From NCBI GenBank assembly GCA_041603235.1, contig JBFIES010000004.1:186001-250000 (forward strand): DNA of 64,000 nt. The letters are read 5' to 3'. Of the stretch, positions 25,009-33,633 are shown one piece after another (within the stretch, counting starts at the first letter, position 1; each line of letters begins with the position of its first letter). The notes beneath the pieces were generated by a model that searched no databases, was not told the DNA's origin, and worked only from the letters and a program-made list of their open reading frames with translations. This stretch comes from Panacagrimonas sp041603235. GTDB taxonomy: Bacteria > Pseudomonadota > Gammaproteobacteria > Nevskiales > Nevskiaceae. The position numbers and the translations under genes were made by a program.

Positions 25009-25776
25009 TTATTTGGGAGCCAGACGAATGGCGCCGTCGAGACGAATGGTTTCGCCGTTGAGCATGGTGTTCTCAATGATGGCCTGCGCCATGTGAGCGA
25101 ATTCGTCTGGCCGACCCAGGCGCGACGGGAACGGAACGCTTCGTCCCAGTGCATCCTGCACTTCTTGCGGCAGGCTGGCCATCATTGGCGTTTCAAACAG
25201 ACCCGGAGCGATGGTGACGATGCGGATGCCGCTTCGAGCCAGTTCGCGCGCAATTGGAAGCGTCATGCCAACCACACCAGCTTTGGAGGCTGAGTAGGCA
25301 GGCTGGCCGATCTGGCCGTCGTACGCGGCAACAGAAGCCGTGTTGATCAAGACGCCTCGTTCACCTTCTGCATTGGGCTCCTGCGCTGCCATGGTGGCTG
25401 CGGCCAGGCGAATTACGTTGAAGGTGCCAATCAAATTGATATTGATGATTTTGCTGAACAGATCGAGTGACTGAGGGCCTTCCTTGCCCAGCACCTTCGC
25501 AGGCTGACCGATGCCGGCGCAGTTGATTGCGCCTTGCAGGCCACCAAATTCCTTTACGGCGAGCGCGATGGCGTCCTTGACGTCATCTTCATTGACCACA
25601 TTGACCTTGGCAAAGCGGGCCTGGTCGCCAAGCTCGGTTGCAAGGGCGTGTCCGCCGACTTCATTGAGGTCAGCAATGACGACTTTCGCGCCCTTGCTAA
25701 CGAGCAGTTTGGCGGTTGCTGCGCCCAATCCAGAAGCGCCGCCGGTAATCAGGAAACATCCGTTTTCAAGCTTCAT
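25009..25776 (-). CDS. Short-chain dehydrogenase, 3-hydroxyacyl-CoA dehydrogenase type
   Basis: Classical SDR, 255 aa, with the NAD-binding motif TGGASGLGAA near residue 11, Asp36 in VVIADLN favouring NAD over NADP, and NCAGIG. The active site is Ser148, Tyr161 and Lys165 (YSASK). The overall pattern, including IAPGLFETPMMASLP and the C-terminal IRLDGAIRL, matches type II 3-hydroxyacyl-CoA dehydrogenases (HSD17B10-like). With the thiolase downstream it would supply the last two steps of a beta-oxidation cycle. The REP-like palindrome separates them, so they may be separate transcripts. Confidence 0.92.
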   Translation of the reverse strand: MKLENGCFLITGGASGLGAATAKLLVSKGAKVVIADLNEVGGHALATELGDQARFAKVNVVNEDDVKDAIALAVKEFGGLQGAINCAGIGQPAKVLGKEGPQSLDLFSKIININLIGTFNVIRLAAATMAAQEPNAEGERGVLINTASVAAYDGQIGQPAYSASKAGVVGMTLPIARELARSGIRIVTIAPGLFETPMMASLPQEVQDALGRSVPFPSRLGRPDEFAHMAQAIIENTMLNGETIRLDGAIRLAPK

Positions 25777-25827
25777 TCACATCCCCGTTTGATGGTTTAT
25801 GGAAATTGATAGTTGGAACGATGCAGT

Positions 25828-26319
25828 CTATTCGACCGTAATCGTGATTTTTTCAGAAGTGAGCGTCGGATTGAATGATTGATGTTTCCAATCCGCAAAA
25901 ACCAATTGCAAAGTATGGGTTCCCGGTGCGAGGGTCACCGTGGTCTCTGTTTGTCCGCCGCCGAAATGAATCAACTGCTCCGATGCCGGCAGGGGAACGG
26001 AGTAATCCACGGTGGGGTCATCAATCAGCAAATGATGGTGCCCGGTGTTCTCAACCTGCGTCCCGGCTGGCGCGACGCCCATTCCGGACAAGCCGAATAC
26101 GACGGTTACAGGGCCGCTGATCGTGGCACCGTCTTCTGGCGACACGATATACACCCGGCTGCCTGGCGCTGGGGTTGAGGGAATGTTGAGTTTCTCGGCA
26201 ATTCGGCTGCCGGCCTGCTGGCGGGCGGCTTCCTTGAGGGCCTCCATGGTGTCGCTGGCTGCCAGATTGGAAAAAGTTCCCATTCCGAGTGTCAGGGCTA
26301 AGGCGATTGCATTGCGCAC
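25828..26319 (-). CDS. DUF4399 exported protein
   Basis: Exported protein of 163 aa. I place the start at GTG 26319, which has GGAG about 8 bases upstream and yields a good signal peptide (RNAIALALTLGMGTFSNLAAS). The open frame upstream of it is not protein-like. The mature domain contains VYIVSPEDGATISGPVTVVFGL, TGHHHLLID and LVFADWKHQSFNPTL, matching DUF4399, a small beta-sandwich family with conserved histidines. A DUF4399 gene next to rpiA is also known in pseudomonads. Function is unknown; metal binding by the HHH run is possible. Confidence 0.83.
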   Translation of the reverse strand: MRNAIALALTLGMGTFSNLAASDTMEALKEAARQQAGSRIAEKLNIPSTPAPGSRVYIVSPEDGATISGPVTVVFGLSGMGVAPAGTQVENTGHHHLLIDDPTVDYSVPLPASEQLIHFGGGQTETTVTLAPGTHTLQLVFADWKHQSFNPTLTSEKITITVE

Positions 26320-26432
26320 GGCAAGTCTCCAAGAGTGGTGATAGAGGGTCTGGAAGCGATCATAATCTTTGATCGCAGCTGTATTGATGTGGATTAAACT
26401 AGTCGATTGACACAGAGCAAGTCGAATTCGGC

Positions 26433-26645
26433 ATGAACAAGAGACCCACAGACCCTGATTCCGTTCCCGATGAGACCGCATCGGAAACGCCGGCACCTGC
26501 TCGCAAAAGCGCAGTGAAGTTTCCCGATCACATCCGCAAGGTCGGGTCGACCGGTCCTAAATCCCAGGGCTTCAAAGGGAGCAATTTCGGCAAGCCGCAA
26601 AAGGATTTTGCCCGCAGAGCGGGCAAGAACCGCAAGGTGCACTGA
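26433..26645 (+). CDS. Small basic hypothetical protein
   Basis: Predicted protein of 70 aa on the forward strand between two reverse genes. It is hydrophilic with an acidic N-terminal third and a very basic C-terminal half (PDHIRKVGSTGPKSQ, GKPQKDFARRAGKNRKVH), as expected for a small nucleic-acid-binding or ribosome-associated protein. There is no strong Shine-Dalgarno before the ATG. A shadow frame lies on the other strand. I do not recognise the family. Low-complexity composition makes this less certain than its neighbours. Confidence 0.5.
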   Translation: MNKRPTDPDSVPDETASETPAPARKSAVKFPDHIRKVGSTGPKSQGFKGSNFGKPQKDFARRAGKNRKVH

Positions 26646-26657
26646 GGACTCCCTGCC

Positions 26658-27320
26658 TCAATCTGCCTTGAGTTCGCGAATGCCGGCAGGGCCACCGAGG
26701 ATCAGCAAGTCTGCCGGGCGGTGTGCAAACAGGCCCACGCTGACAACGCCTGGAATCTGATTGATCTTGGTCTCAAGCTCCAGGGGCTTTTCGATCGAAA
26801 GACCGTGAATATCCAGGATGGGATTGCCGTTATCGCTGGTAAAGCCGTGCCGCAATTCTGGTGAACCACCCAAGGCAACCATCTTGCGGGCAACAAAACT
26901 GCGTGCCATGGGCAGCACTTCGATTGGTAAGGGAAACTTTCCAAGAGCTGGCACCAGCTTGGATTCGTCCGCGATGCAAATGAATGTCTTGGACGCTCCA
27001 GCGAGAATCTTTTCCCGAGTCAGCGCGCCACCACCGCCCTTGATCAGCTGCAGAAAGCGGTTGGATTCGTCGGCGCCATCGACATAGAGAGATAGAGCGC
27101 CCGCTTCGTTGAGGTCGATGACCTCGATATCGATGGCCTTCAGCCGTCGGGTACTCTCCTCAGAACTGGACACGGCAGCGCGAACATCGTCGCGCCGGTC
27201 AGCCAGAAGATCGATGAAATGGTTGACGGTAGAGCCGGTCCCCACACCCAGTACCGCGCCGGGTTCGAGGTATTTGAGCGCTGCCCGTGCTGCTTCCTTC
27301 TTGGCTTGATCCTGATTCAT
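26658..27320 (-). CDS. rpiA: Ribose-5-phosphate isomerase A
   Basis: RpiA, 220 aa, interconverts ribose-5-phosphate and ribulose-5-phosphate in the pentose phosphate pathway. It has the diagnostic GVGTGSTVNHFIDLL phosphate loop, YVDGADESN with the catalytic acid, and the KGGGGALTREKILA motif with the active-site Lys. The ATG at 27320 overlaps the yggS stop (ATGA), so yggS and rpiA are co-translated. The small basic protein gene is convergent 12 bases beyond its stop. Confidence 0.96.
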   Translation of the reverse strand: MNQDQAKKEAARAALKYLEPGAVLGVGTGSTVNHFIDLLADRRDDVRAAVSSSEESTRRLKAIDIEVIDLNEAGALSLYVDGADESNRFLQLIKGGGGALTREKILAGASKTFICIADESKLVPALGKFPLPIEVLPMARSFVARKMVALGGSPELRHGFTSDNGNPILDIHGLSIEKPLELETKINQIPGVVSVGLFAHRPADLLILGGPAGIRELKAD

Positions 27321-28006
27321 TGATGTGCGGTTCCAGTTTTTCGATTTCCAAAGATTGCAGAGCCCACGCGTACAAGTGTGGCGCCATGGGCTATGGCGAG
27401 TTCAAGGTCGCCAGACATCCCGGCAGATAAGGTGTCCAGCGGCATGCCCTGTGATTTGAGTTCATTAAACAGGCCTGCCAGCCGCTCGTAGGACGCGCGC
27501 GCGCGGGCAACATCGGTTGTCGCCGCGGGGATCGCCATGAGGCCGCGGAGTTTAAGGCCTGGCTGGCTGCAGACAAACTCGCATAGCGCTTGCGCCTGCT
27601 CCGGGTTGCAGCCCGATTTGCTTGCTTCGCCTGATATGTTGACCTGGACACAGACGTTGAGCGGGGGCAGGTGGGCCGGTCGCGCCTCATGCAGGCGTCT
27701 TGCAATGCGCTCACGGTCGACGCTGTGGACCCAGGAAAAATGTTCTGCGATCTCGCGGGTCTTGTTGGACTGTAGCGGTCCGATGAAATGCCACTCCAGC
27801 GGCAGGTCGGCCAGTTCGGTCTGTTTTACCCGGGCTTCCTGAAGGTAGTTTTCACCGAATCGACATTGGCCCAGTGCTGCTGCCTGCCGGATGGCGCCTG
27901 CGTCAAAGGTTTTTGACACCGCCAGCAGCCCGACGGATTCAGCATTGCGCCCACTGGCTTCGCAGGCCTTCTCTATGCGTTGCAGGACCGGTCTGAGGTT
28001 TATCAT
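27317..28006 (-). CDS. yggS: YggS-family PLP homeostasis protein
   Basis: YggS/YBL036C family PLP-binding protein, 229 aa, which helps control free pyridoxal phosphate and amino-acid pools. The PLP lysine lies in LLAVSKTF, followed by FGENYLQEA, WHFIGPLQSNKT and LSAGMSGDLELAIAHGATLVRVG, all family hallmarks. It is divergent from pilT across about 80 bases, a pairing well known from Pseudomonas. The usual downstream partner proC is instead 18 kb away; rpiA follows here. Confidence 0.95.
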   Translation of the reverse strand: MINLRPVLQRIEKACEASGRNAESVGLLAVSKTFDAGAIRQAAALGQCRFGENYLQEARVKQTELADLPLEWHFIGPLQSNKTREIAEHFSWVHSVDRERIARRLHEARPAHLPPLNVCVQVNISGEASKSGCNPEQAQALCEFVCSQPGLKLRGLMAIPAATTDVARARASYERLAGLFNELKSQGMPLDTLSAGMSGDLELAIAHGATLVRVGSAIFGNRKTGTAHQ

Positions 28007-28085
28007 CTAACTATGTTGCCTGATTACGTTTTTACGGCTAGTGTCCGGGGATCGACATGCTGTCTGGGAGCGACCTGGGGGGGTC

Positions 28086-29120
28086 ATGGATATTGCGCAA
28101 CTGCTGACTTTTGGTGTCAAGAACGGGGCTTCGGATTTGCATCTGTCCGCGGGTGTGGAACCCATGATCCGTGTGGACGGCGAAATGAAGCGAATCAACT
28201 TGCCGCCGCTGGACCACAAGCAGGTCCACGACATGGTGTACGACATCATGAACGACAAACAGCGCAAGGCCTACGACGAATTTCTCGAAACCGATTTTTC
28301 TTTCGAGATTCCCGGCATGGCGCGATTCCGCGTCAATGCCTTTACCCAGGCGAGAGGTTCCGGCGCTGTATTCAGAACCATTCCGACCAAGATTGTCTCT
28401 CTGGAAGATCTCAATTGCCCCCCGATATTCAAGGACCTTGCCGATCTGCCGCGCGGCCTGATTCTGGTCACTGGCCCAACGGGCTCGGGAAAGTCGACCA
28501 CGCTGGCAGCGATGATCAACCACAAGAACGAAACCGATCATGGTCATATCCTGACCATTGAGGATCCAATCGAGTTTGTTCACAAGTCCAAACGCTGCAT
28601 GATCAACCAGCGTGAAGTCCATCGCGACACGCTCGGTTTCAATGAGGCGCTGCGTTCTGCCCTGCGTGAAGATCCGGACACAATTCTGGTCGGCGAAATG
28701 CGCGATCTGGAAACCATCCGCCTCGCGCTCACAGCCGCCGAGACCGGCCATCTGGTTCTGGCAACCCTGCACACCAGTTCCGCTGCCAAGACCATTGATC
28801 GAGTCGTCGACGTTTTCCCGGCGGCTGAGAAGGACATGGTTCGGGCGATGTTGTCGGAAGGCCTGAAAGCCGTGATCTCGCAAACCCTGCTGAAGAAGCG
28901 GGGAGGTGGTCGTATCGCGGCGCACGAGATCATGGTGGGCACGCCGGCCATCCGGAATCTCATTCGCGAAAACAAGATTGCGCAAATGTATTCAGCGATC
29001 CAGACCGGGCACAAGGAGGGCATGCAGACCCTTGAGCAGTGCCTGAAGGACCTGGTGACACGCAAGCAGGTAGATGCAGCAGACGCACGCAGAAAGGCGA
29101 ACAAGACGCTGGATCTGTAG
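28086..29120 (+). CDS. pilT: Type IV pilus retraction ATPase PilT
   Basis: Hexameric cytoplasmic ATPase, 344 aa, that depolymerises type IV pili to drive twitching motility. With the ATG at 28086 the length equals Pseudomonas PilT, and the N-terminus MDIAQLLTFGVKNGASDLHLSAG aligns closely. Walker A is GPTGSGKST (130-138). The Asp box, Walker B (ILVGEMRDLETI) and His box (TGHLVLATLHT) follow. The C-terminal AIRNLIRENK motif, needed for retraction, is intact. A G-run lies 2-3 bases upstream of the ATG. pilU and a third paralogue follow on the same strand. Confidence 0.96.
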   Translation: MDIAQLLTFGVKNGASDLHLSAGVEPMIRVDGEMKRINLPPLDHKQVHDMVYDIMNDKQRKAYDEFLETDFSFEIPGMARFRVNAFTQARGSGAVFRTIPTKIVSLEDLNCPPIFKDLADLPRGLILVTGPTGSGKSTTLAAMINHKNETDHGHILTIEDPIEFVHKSKRCMINQREVHRDTLGFNEALRSALREDPDTILVGEMRDLETIRLALTAAETGHLVLATLHTSSAAKTIDRVVDVFPAAEKDMVRAMLSEGLKAVISQTLLKKRGGGRIAAHEIMVGTPAIRNLIRENKIAQMYSAIQTGHKEGMQTLEQCLKDLVTRKQVDAADARRKANKTLDL

Positions 29121-29144
29121 GTTTTCTGATTATCGGATAAGACG

Positions 29145-30311
29145 ATGGAACGCGATCAAGCCATACGACTGGTTCAACAGCTTCTGACCCTGCTGAAAAG
29201 CAAGAATGGCTCGGACTTGTTCATCACTGCTGGCTTTCCGCCTGCGATTAAGGTGGATGGCCAGGTGACCCCGGTTATGGACAAACCGGTGTCGCCGGAG
29301 AATGCGGCCCTGATTGTTCGCAGCCTGATGGCAGACCGCCACATCAAGGAATTTGAAGCAACCAACGAATGCCAGTTTGCGATCAGTCCGCAAGGCATTG
29401 GCCGCTTCCGTGTTTCTGCCTTTGTGCAGCAGGGCAGCGTCGGCGCCGTGCTCAGAACCATCAATACGGCGATTCCTACATTTGATGAGCTTGGTCTGCC
29501 TGAGCAGTTGAAGAAGATCGTGGCATCCAAACGCGGTCTGGTGCTCATGGTGGGCGCTACGGGGTCCGGTAAAAGCACCTCGCTGGCCGCGATGGTCGGC
29601 TATCGCAACGCAAGCAGTAAAGGGCACATCATCACGATTGAAGATCCTATCGAGTACGTGCACCAGCACGGCGGCTGCATGATTACCCAGCGCGAGGTCG
29701 GGATTGATACCCATAACTGGGACAACGCGCTGAAGAACACGCTGCGTCAGGCACCGGATGTCATTCTCATTGGTGAGATTCGCTCACGCGAAACCATGGA
29801 ATACGCGGTTCACTTTGCGGAAACCGGACACCTCGTGCTTTCCACTCTGCACGCCAACAGCTCGAACACAGCTCTGGATCGCATTATCAACTTCTTCCCT
29901 GAAGAAAAACGTGAGCAGTTGCTGATGGATCTGGGCTTGAATTTGCGGGCCATCATTTCTCAGCGACTGGTGCGCCGTGAAGACGGCGGTCGTGTGGCCG
30001 CGATGGAGATTCTGCTGAACTCGCCGCTGGTATCCGACATGATTTTCAAAGGTGAGGTGGCCGAGCTCAAGGACGTGATGGCGCGTTCCAACGAGCAAGG
30101 CATGATTACTTTTGATCAGTTCCTGTTCGATCTTTTTGAGCACAACGTCATCAGTTACGAAGAAGCGCTGCGCAACGCTGATTCACAGAACGAAGTTCGC
30201 TTGCGCATCAAACTGGACTCCAAGCGTGCCAAGGAAAACCTTCTTGAGGATGAGGTGGTCAAGAAGATGACCATGCAAGAAGAAGATGAAGGTCAGATCC
30301 TGCGCCGATAG
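29145..30311 (+). CDS. pilU: PilT-dependent retraction ATPase PilU
   Basis: PilU, 388 aa, a PilT paralogue that assists PilT in forceful pilus retraction. It starts MERDQAIRLVQQLLTLLKSKNGSDLFI and has Walker A GATGSGKST, Walker B VILIGEIRSRET and the His box TGHLVLSTLHANSS. A longer acidic C-terminal tail (DEVVKKMTMQEEDEGQIL) is typical of PilU. It lies 24 bases after pilT and is followed by a 99-base gap and a second PilU-like gene. Confidence 0.95.
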   Translation: MERDQAIRLVQQLLTLLKSKNGSDLFITAGFPPAIKVDGQVTPVMDKPVSPENAALIVRSLMADRHIKEFEATNECQFAISPQGIGRFRVSAFVQQGSVGAVLRTINTAIPTFDELGLPEQLKKIVASKRGLVLMVGATGSGKSTSLAAMVGYRNASSKGHIITIEDPIEYVHQHGGCMITQREVGIDTHNWDNALKNTLRQAPDVILIGEIRSRETMEYAVHFAETGHLVLSTLHANSSNTALDRIINFFPEEKREQLLMDLGLNLRAIISQRLVRREDGGRVAAMEILLNSPLVSDMIFKGEVAELKDVMARSNEQGMITFDQFLFDLFEHNVISYEEALRNADSQNEVRLRIKLDSKRAKENLLEDEVVKKMTMQEEDEGQILRR

Positions 30312-30410
30312 CTCGCCAGGGCGTTATGAGGGCGGCTGCAATCCGCTGCCTTTAGGCGGTGCAGGCAACAAGATCGCAAGCAATAACAGAAGAATATCCC
30401 AGGAGGGGCC

Positions 30411-31472
30411 GTGCTCAAGATTCTCCCGTACCTGAAGCTCTGCGTTGAGAAGAATGCTTCCGACATCTATTTCACGAGCAACGCCCCAGCGATGCTTCGA
30501 ATTGAAGGGGAGATGCGCGCAGTAGGTCGATCGCTCCTGACTTCAGAGTTCATCAAGGAGTTGGCTTATTCGATCCTGACGCCAGAACAACAGGCTCAGC
30601 TGGAGCAAGAGCGCGAGATTGATCTGGCTTCGCATGCGGGCGGCCTTGGCCGTTTCCGAGTCAATGTGTTTCATCAGAGAAATGCGCTGGCCATTGTCAT
30701 GCGTTACGTGAAGTCGGAAGTGCCCAAGCTTGAAGAACTGGGCGTGCCGGAGGTGCTCAAGGATCTGGTGATGCAAAAGCGCGGCATGGTGCTGATGGTG
30801 GGTGCGACCGGCTCCGGCAAGTCAACCACGCTGGCGGCCATGATCAATCACCGGAACGAGAATTCTGCCGGGCACATTCTGACCATTGAAGATCCCATTG
30901 AGTATCTGCACCCCAACCGGCGTTCCATCATCAATCAGCGCGAAGTGGGTCAGGACACGGAGAGTTATGACCGCGCCTTGATCTCGTCCCTGCGAGAAGC
31001 GCCGGATGTCATTCTGATTGGCGAGGTGCGGCGCCGGACCACCATGGAGGCCTGCATCCAGCTGGCCAATACCGGTCATCTCGCGCTTTCTACCCTGCAT
31101 GCAAATAACGCTTATCAGGCGCTGCAGCGGGTGATCAATCTATATCCGAGTGATCAACGCGATCAGCTCTACATGGATTTGTCGCTGACCTTGCGAGCCA
31201 TCGTCAGCCAGAGATTGGTGAGGCGCAAGGACGGGAAGCGATGTGCAGCGGTTGAGATCATGCTCAATACGCCCTACATCCAGGAACTGATCCTGTCGCG
31301 TCGCATCGAGGATGTGAAAACAACCATGGAGCAGTCATCGGACAAGGGCATGCAGACCTTCGATCAGTCGCTGTTCCAGCTCTACAAACGGGGCGTGATT
31401 GAGCTCGAAGAAGCGCTGTCCAATGCTGATTCACGCGCCAATCTTGAATCCAAGATCAACTTCGGCGGCTAA
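30411..31472 (+). CDS. Third PilT/PilU-family ATPase
   Basis: PilT-family ATPase, 353 aa, the third in a row. It starts with GTG at 30411, preceded by a strong AGGAGG. Walker A GATGSGKSTT starts at residue 131. Walker B reads VILIGEVRRRTT and the His box TGHLALSTLHANN. It resembles PilU more than PilT in these boxes but lacks PilU's long acidic tail. It probably arose by tandem duplication of pilU. A role as an accessory retraction motor, or a motor for another pilus-like structure, is inference. It is convergent with dxs, ending 10 bases from it. Confidence 0.92.
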   Translation: MLKILPYLKLCVEKNASDIYFTSNAPAMLRIEGEMRAVGRSLLTSEFIKELAYSILTPEQQAQLEQEREIDLASHAGGLGRFRVNVFHQRNALAIVMRYVKSEVPKLEELGVPEVLKDLVMQKRGMVLMVGATGSGKSTTLAAMINHRNENSAGHILTIEDPIEYLHPNRRSIINQREVGQDTESYDRALISSLREAPDVILIGEVRRRTTMEACIQLANTGHLALSTLHANNAYQALQRVINLYPSDQRDQLYMDLSLTLRAIVSQRLVRRKDGKRCAAVEIMLNTPYIQELILSRRIEDVKTTMEQSSDKGMQTFDQSLFQLYKRGVIELEEALSNADSRANLESKINFGG

Positions 31473-31482
31473 GCTTGGATTG

Positions 31483-33360
31483 CTACAGCTTGCGGGCGAT
31501 CTGCATGTCCAGGTCGCGTCCGCGTAAGCGCTTCTGCACGGCTCGAATAATGCCGCTGCAATCCAGACCGATTTCTGCCAGCAGTTCTTCGCGTGTGCCG
31601 TGCTCGATGAAGTGATCTGGTAGACCCAGATTCAGGACGGGCAGGGTGTGATGTTGTGCGATCAGCACCTCGTTTACACCGCTACCTGCGCCGCCTGCGC
31701 GGACGTTGTCTTCCAGTGTGACAATGAGGTCGTTCTCGTTGGCCAGTTCTAGGATCAGGTCATGGTCAAGAGGCTTGACGAAGCGCATGTCGGCGACCAC
31801 CGCATCCAGGATGTCGGCGGCCTCAATTGCGGTCTGGACCATGCATCCGAACGCCAGAAACGCAACGCGCGGTTGGCGTCTGCCATGCGGTTCTCGAACG
31901 ATCCGGCCTTTGCCAACGGTCAATGGGCGCACTTCGGAATCCAATGCGGTTCCGGGACCATGGCCTCTGGGATAGCGAATCGCAGAGGGCTTATCCAGGC
32001 GCAGGCCGGTTTCAAGCATGCGGCGACATTCGTTCTCATCGCTGGGCGCCATGACGACCATGTTCGGAATGCAGCGCAGGAAGGAAAGATCAAACGAGCC
32101 ATGATGTGTGGCGCCGTCAGCGCCGACCAGGCCACCTCGGTCCAGCGCGAAGACGACCGGCAGATCCTGCAGAGCGACATCATGGATCAGCTGATCGTAG
32201 CCGCGCTGAAGAAAGGTCGAGTAAATGGCGCAGATCGGTTTCAAGCCTTCGCAAGCCATCCCAGCGGCGAGCGTCACGGCGTGTTGCTCGGCAATGCCGA
32301 CATCGTGATATCGCTCTGGAAAGCGTTGCGCAAAGTCCACCAGACCCGAGCCTTCGCGCATGGCTGGGGTGATGCCGACGACCCGCGGATCGGCCTCTGC
32401 AGCATCACATAGCCACTGTCCAAAAATTTCCGTGTAGCTGATCCTGGGTTTGCTGGTCTTCTTGGGGAACTCGCCCGTGACAGGGTCAAACTGGGTGACC
32501 CCGTGGTACTTGATCGGGTCCATCTCGGCCGGCTCGAAGCCCTTTCCCTTGACCGTCAGTACATGAAGCAGCTTGGGGCCAGGCTGGGCCTTGAGCTGGT
32601 CCATGGCCGTGGAAAGCGCTTTGAGATCATGACCATTCACCGGTCCGTGATACTTGAAGCCCAGCGTCTGGAAAAGACTGGCCGGATCATTCAGATGTGC
32701 TTCGTTTTCTTCGGCATCCTGAGGGAGCCGTGTCAGATGGGGGGCAACCAGCCCCAGACGCTGTACGAGACGAGCAGAACGGTCTCGAAGCGCGCCAACA
32801 TTTTCGCTGATGGACATGTCGTTGTCGTTGTAGACGACCAATACATCAAGTTTGCGATGGCCAATATGGTTCAGTGCTTCGAAGGCCATCCCGGCCGTCA
32901 TGCCGCCGTCACCAATAACAGCCACGACCCGCCGGGATTCACCTTTAATCTTTGCCGCAGCGGCCATGCCCGCTGCTGCTGAAATGGAAGTGCTGGAATG
33001 GCCCACTCCAAACGCGTCGTACTCGCTTTCCGAACGCGAACAAAAAGGGTGCAGGCCACCAAGCCGGCGGATCGTTTCCAGACGGGATCGCCGACCCGTC
33101 AGCATCTTGTGGGGATAGGCCTGATGCCCGACGTCCCAGATCAGACGATCTGAAGGCGTGTTGAGTGAACGGTGCAGTGCCAGGCTCAGTTCTACTGTCC
33201 CAAGATTGGCCGCAAAGTGTCCGCCAACCCGCCCCAGTGTCTCGATCAGAAAGCGACGCACTTCTACGGCGAGATGCGCGAGTTCCGAGGGGGCGAGGGA
33301 TCGAAGATCTTCCGGACGCTGCACGCGCCCAAGCAGGGAATAGCCAGGAATATCAGTCAT
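31483..33360 (-). CDS. dxs: 1-deoxy-D-xylulose-5-phosphate synthase
   Basis: Thiamine-diphosphate enzyme, 625 aa, condensing pyruvate and glyceraldehyde-3-phosphate at the entry of the MEP isoprenoid pathway. Features are DVGHQAYPHKMLTGR, the ThDP/Mg motif GDGGMTAGMAFEALNHIG with NDNDMSISENVG, the transketolase-type central domain (DVGIAEQHAVTLAAGMA), and the C-terminal domain. The family normally sits with xseB and ispA; here those genes are about 8 kb further on, on the same strand, separated by other genes. About 270 bases between dxs and the divergent PQQ dehydrogenase gene hold both promoters but no clear element. Confidence 0.96.
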   Translation of the reverse strand: MTDIPGYSLLGRVQRPEDLRSLAPSELAHLAVEVRRFLIETLGRVGGHFAANLGTVELSLALHRSLNTPSDRLIWDVGHQAYPHKMLTGRRSRLETIRRLGGLHPFCSRSESEYDAFGVGHSSTSISAAAGMAAAAKIKGESRRVVAVIGDGGMTAGMAFEALNHIGHRKLDVLVVYNDNDMSISENVGALRDRSARLVQRLGLVAPHLTRLPQDAEENEAHLNDPASLFQTLGFKYHGPVNGHDLKALSTAMDQLKAQPGPKLLHVLTVKGKGFEPAEMDPIKYHGVTQFDPVTGEFPKKTSKPRISYTEIFGQWLCDAAEADPRVVGITPAMREGSGLVDFAQRFPERYHDVGIAEQHAVTLAAGMACEGLKPICAIYSTFLQRGYDQLIHDVALQDLPVVFALDRGGLVGADGATHHGSFDLSFLRCIPNMVVMAPSDENECRRMLETGLRLDKPSAIRYPRGHGPGTALDSEVRPLTVGKGRIVREPHGRRQPRVAFLAFGCMVQTAIEAADILDAVVADMRFVKPLDHDLILELANENDLIVTLEDNVRAGGAGSGVNEVLIAQHHTLPVLNLGLPDHFIEHGTREELLAEIGLDCSGIIRAVQKRLRGRDLDMQIARKL

Positions 33361-33633
33361 GCAGTGGAGATTGTCATTGCGGGATGCCGAATCGGCGCAC
33401 GGCTGGTGACATTATCGTGCAAATTGGTCCGCGGGTCAGCGCGATGCTGCCCACACTGTCTCTTTCCGGGGTTGCCCGAAACAAGGTTCAGCAATCTCAA
33501 GCGCGATTGAAATCGGCCAACTAGGTGACATTCCGAATTGACGAAACTTTCTCCCCGGGTCAATTTGCGTGGGCCTGATCTAAAGAAAGCGCAGTAAGCG
33601 CTCAACTATAAAGCGGAAAACTGGAGAATTCGT

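Noticed and set aside
28038..28985. Reverse-strand open frame of 315 residues opposite pilT
   Set aside because: pilT matches its family over the full length in the forward frame. The reverse frame has no recognisable motif and simply mirrors codon bias.
33538..33612. Candidate promoter elements (TTGACG, TATAAA) before the PQQ dehydrogenase gene
   Set aside because: The two hexamers are far apart and no properly spaced partner was found for either, so I do not call a promoter.
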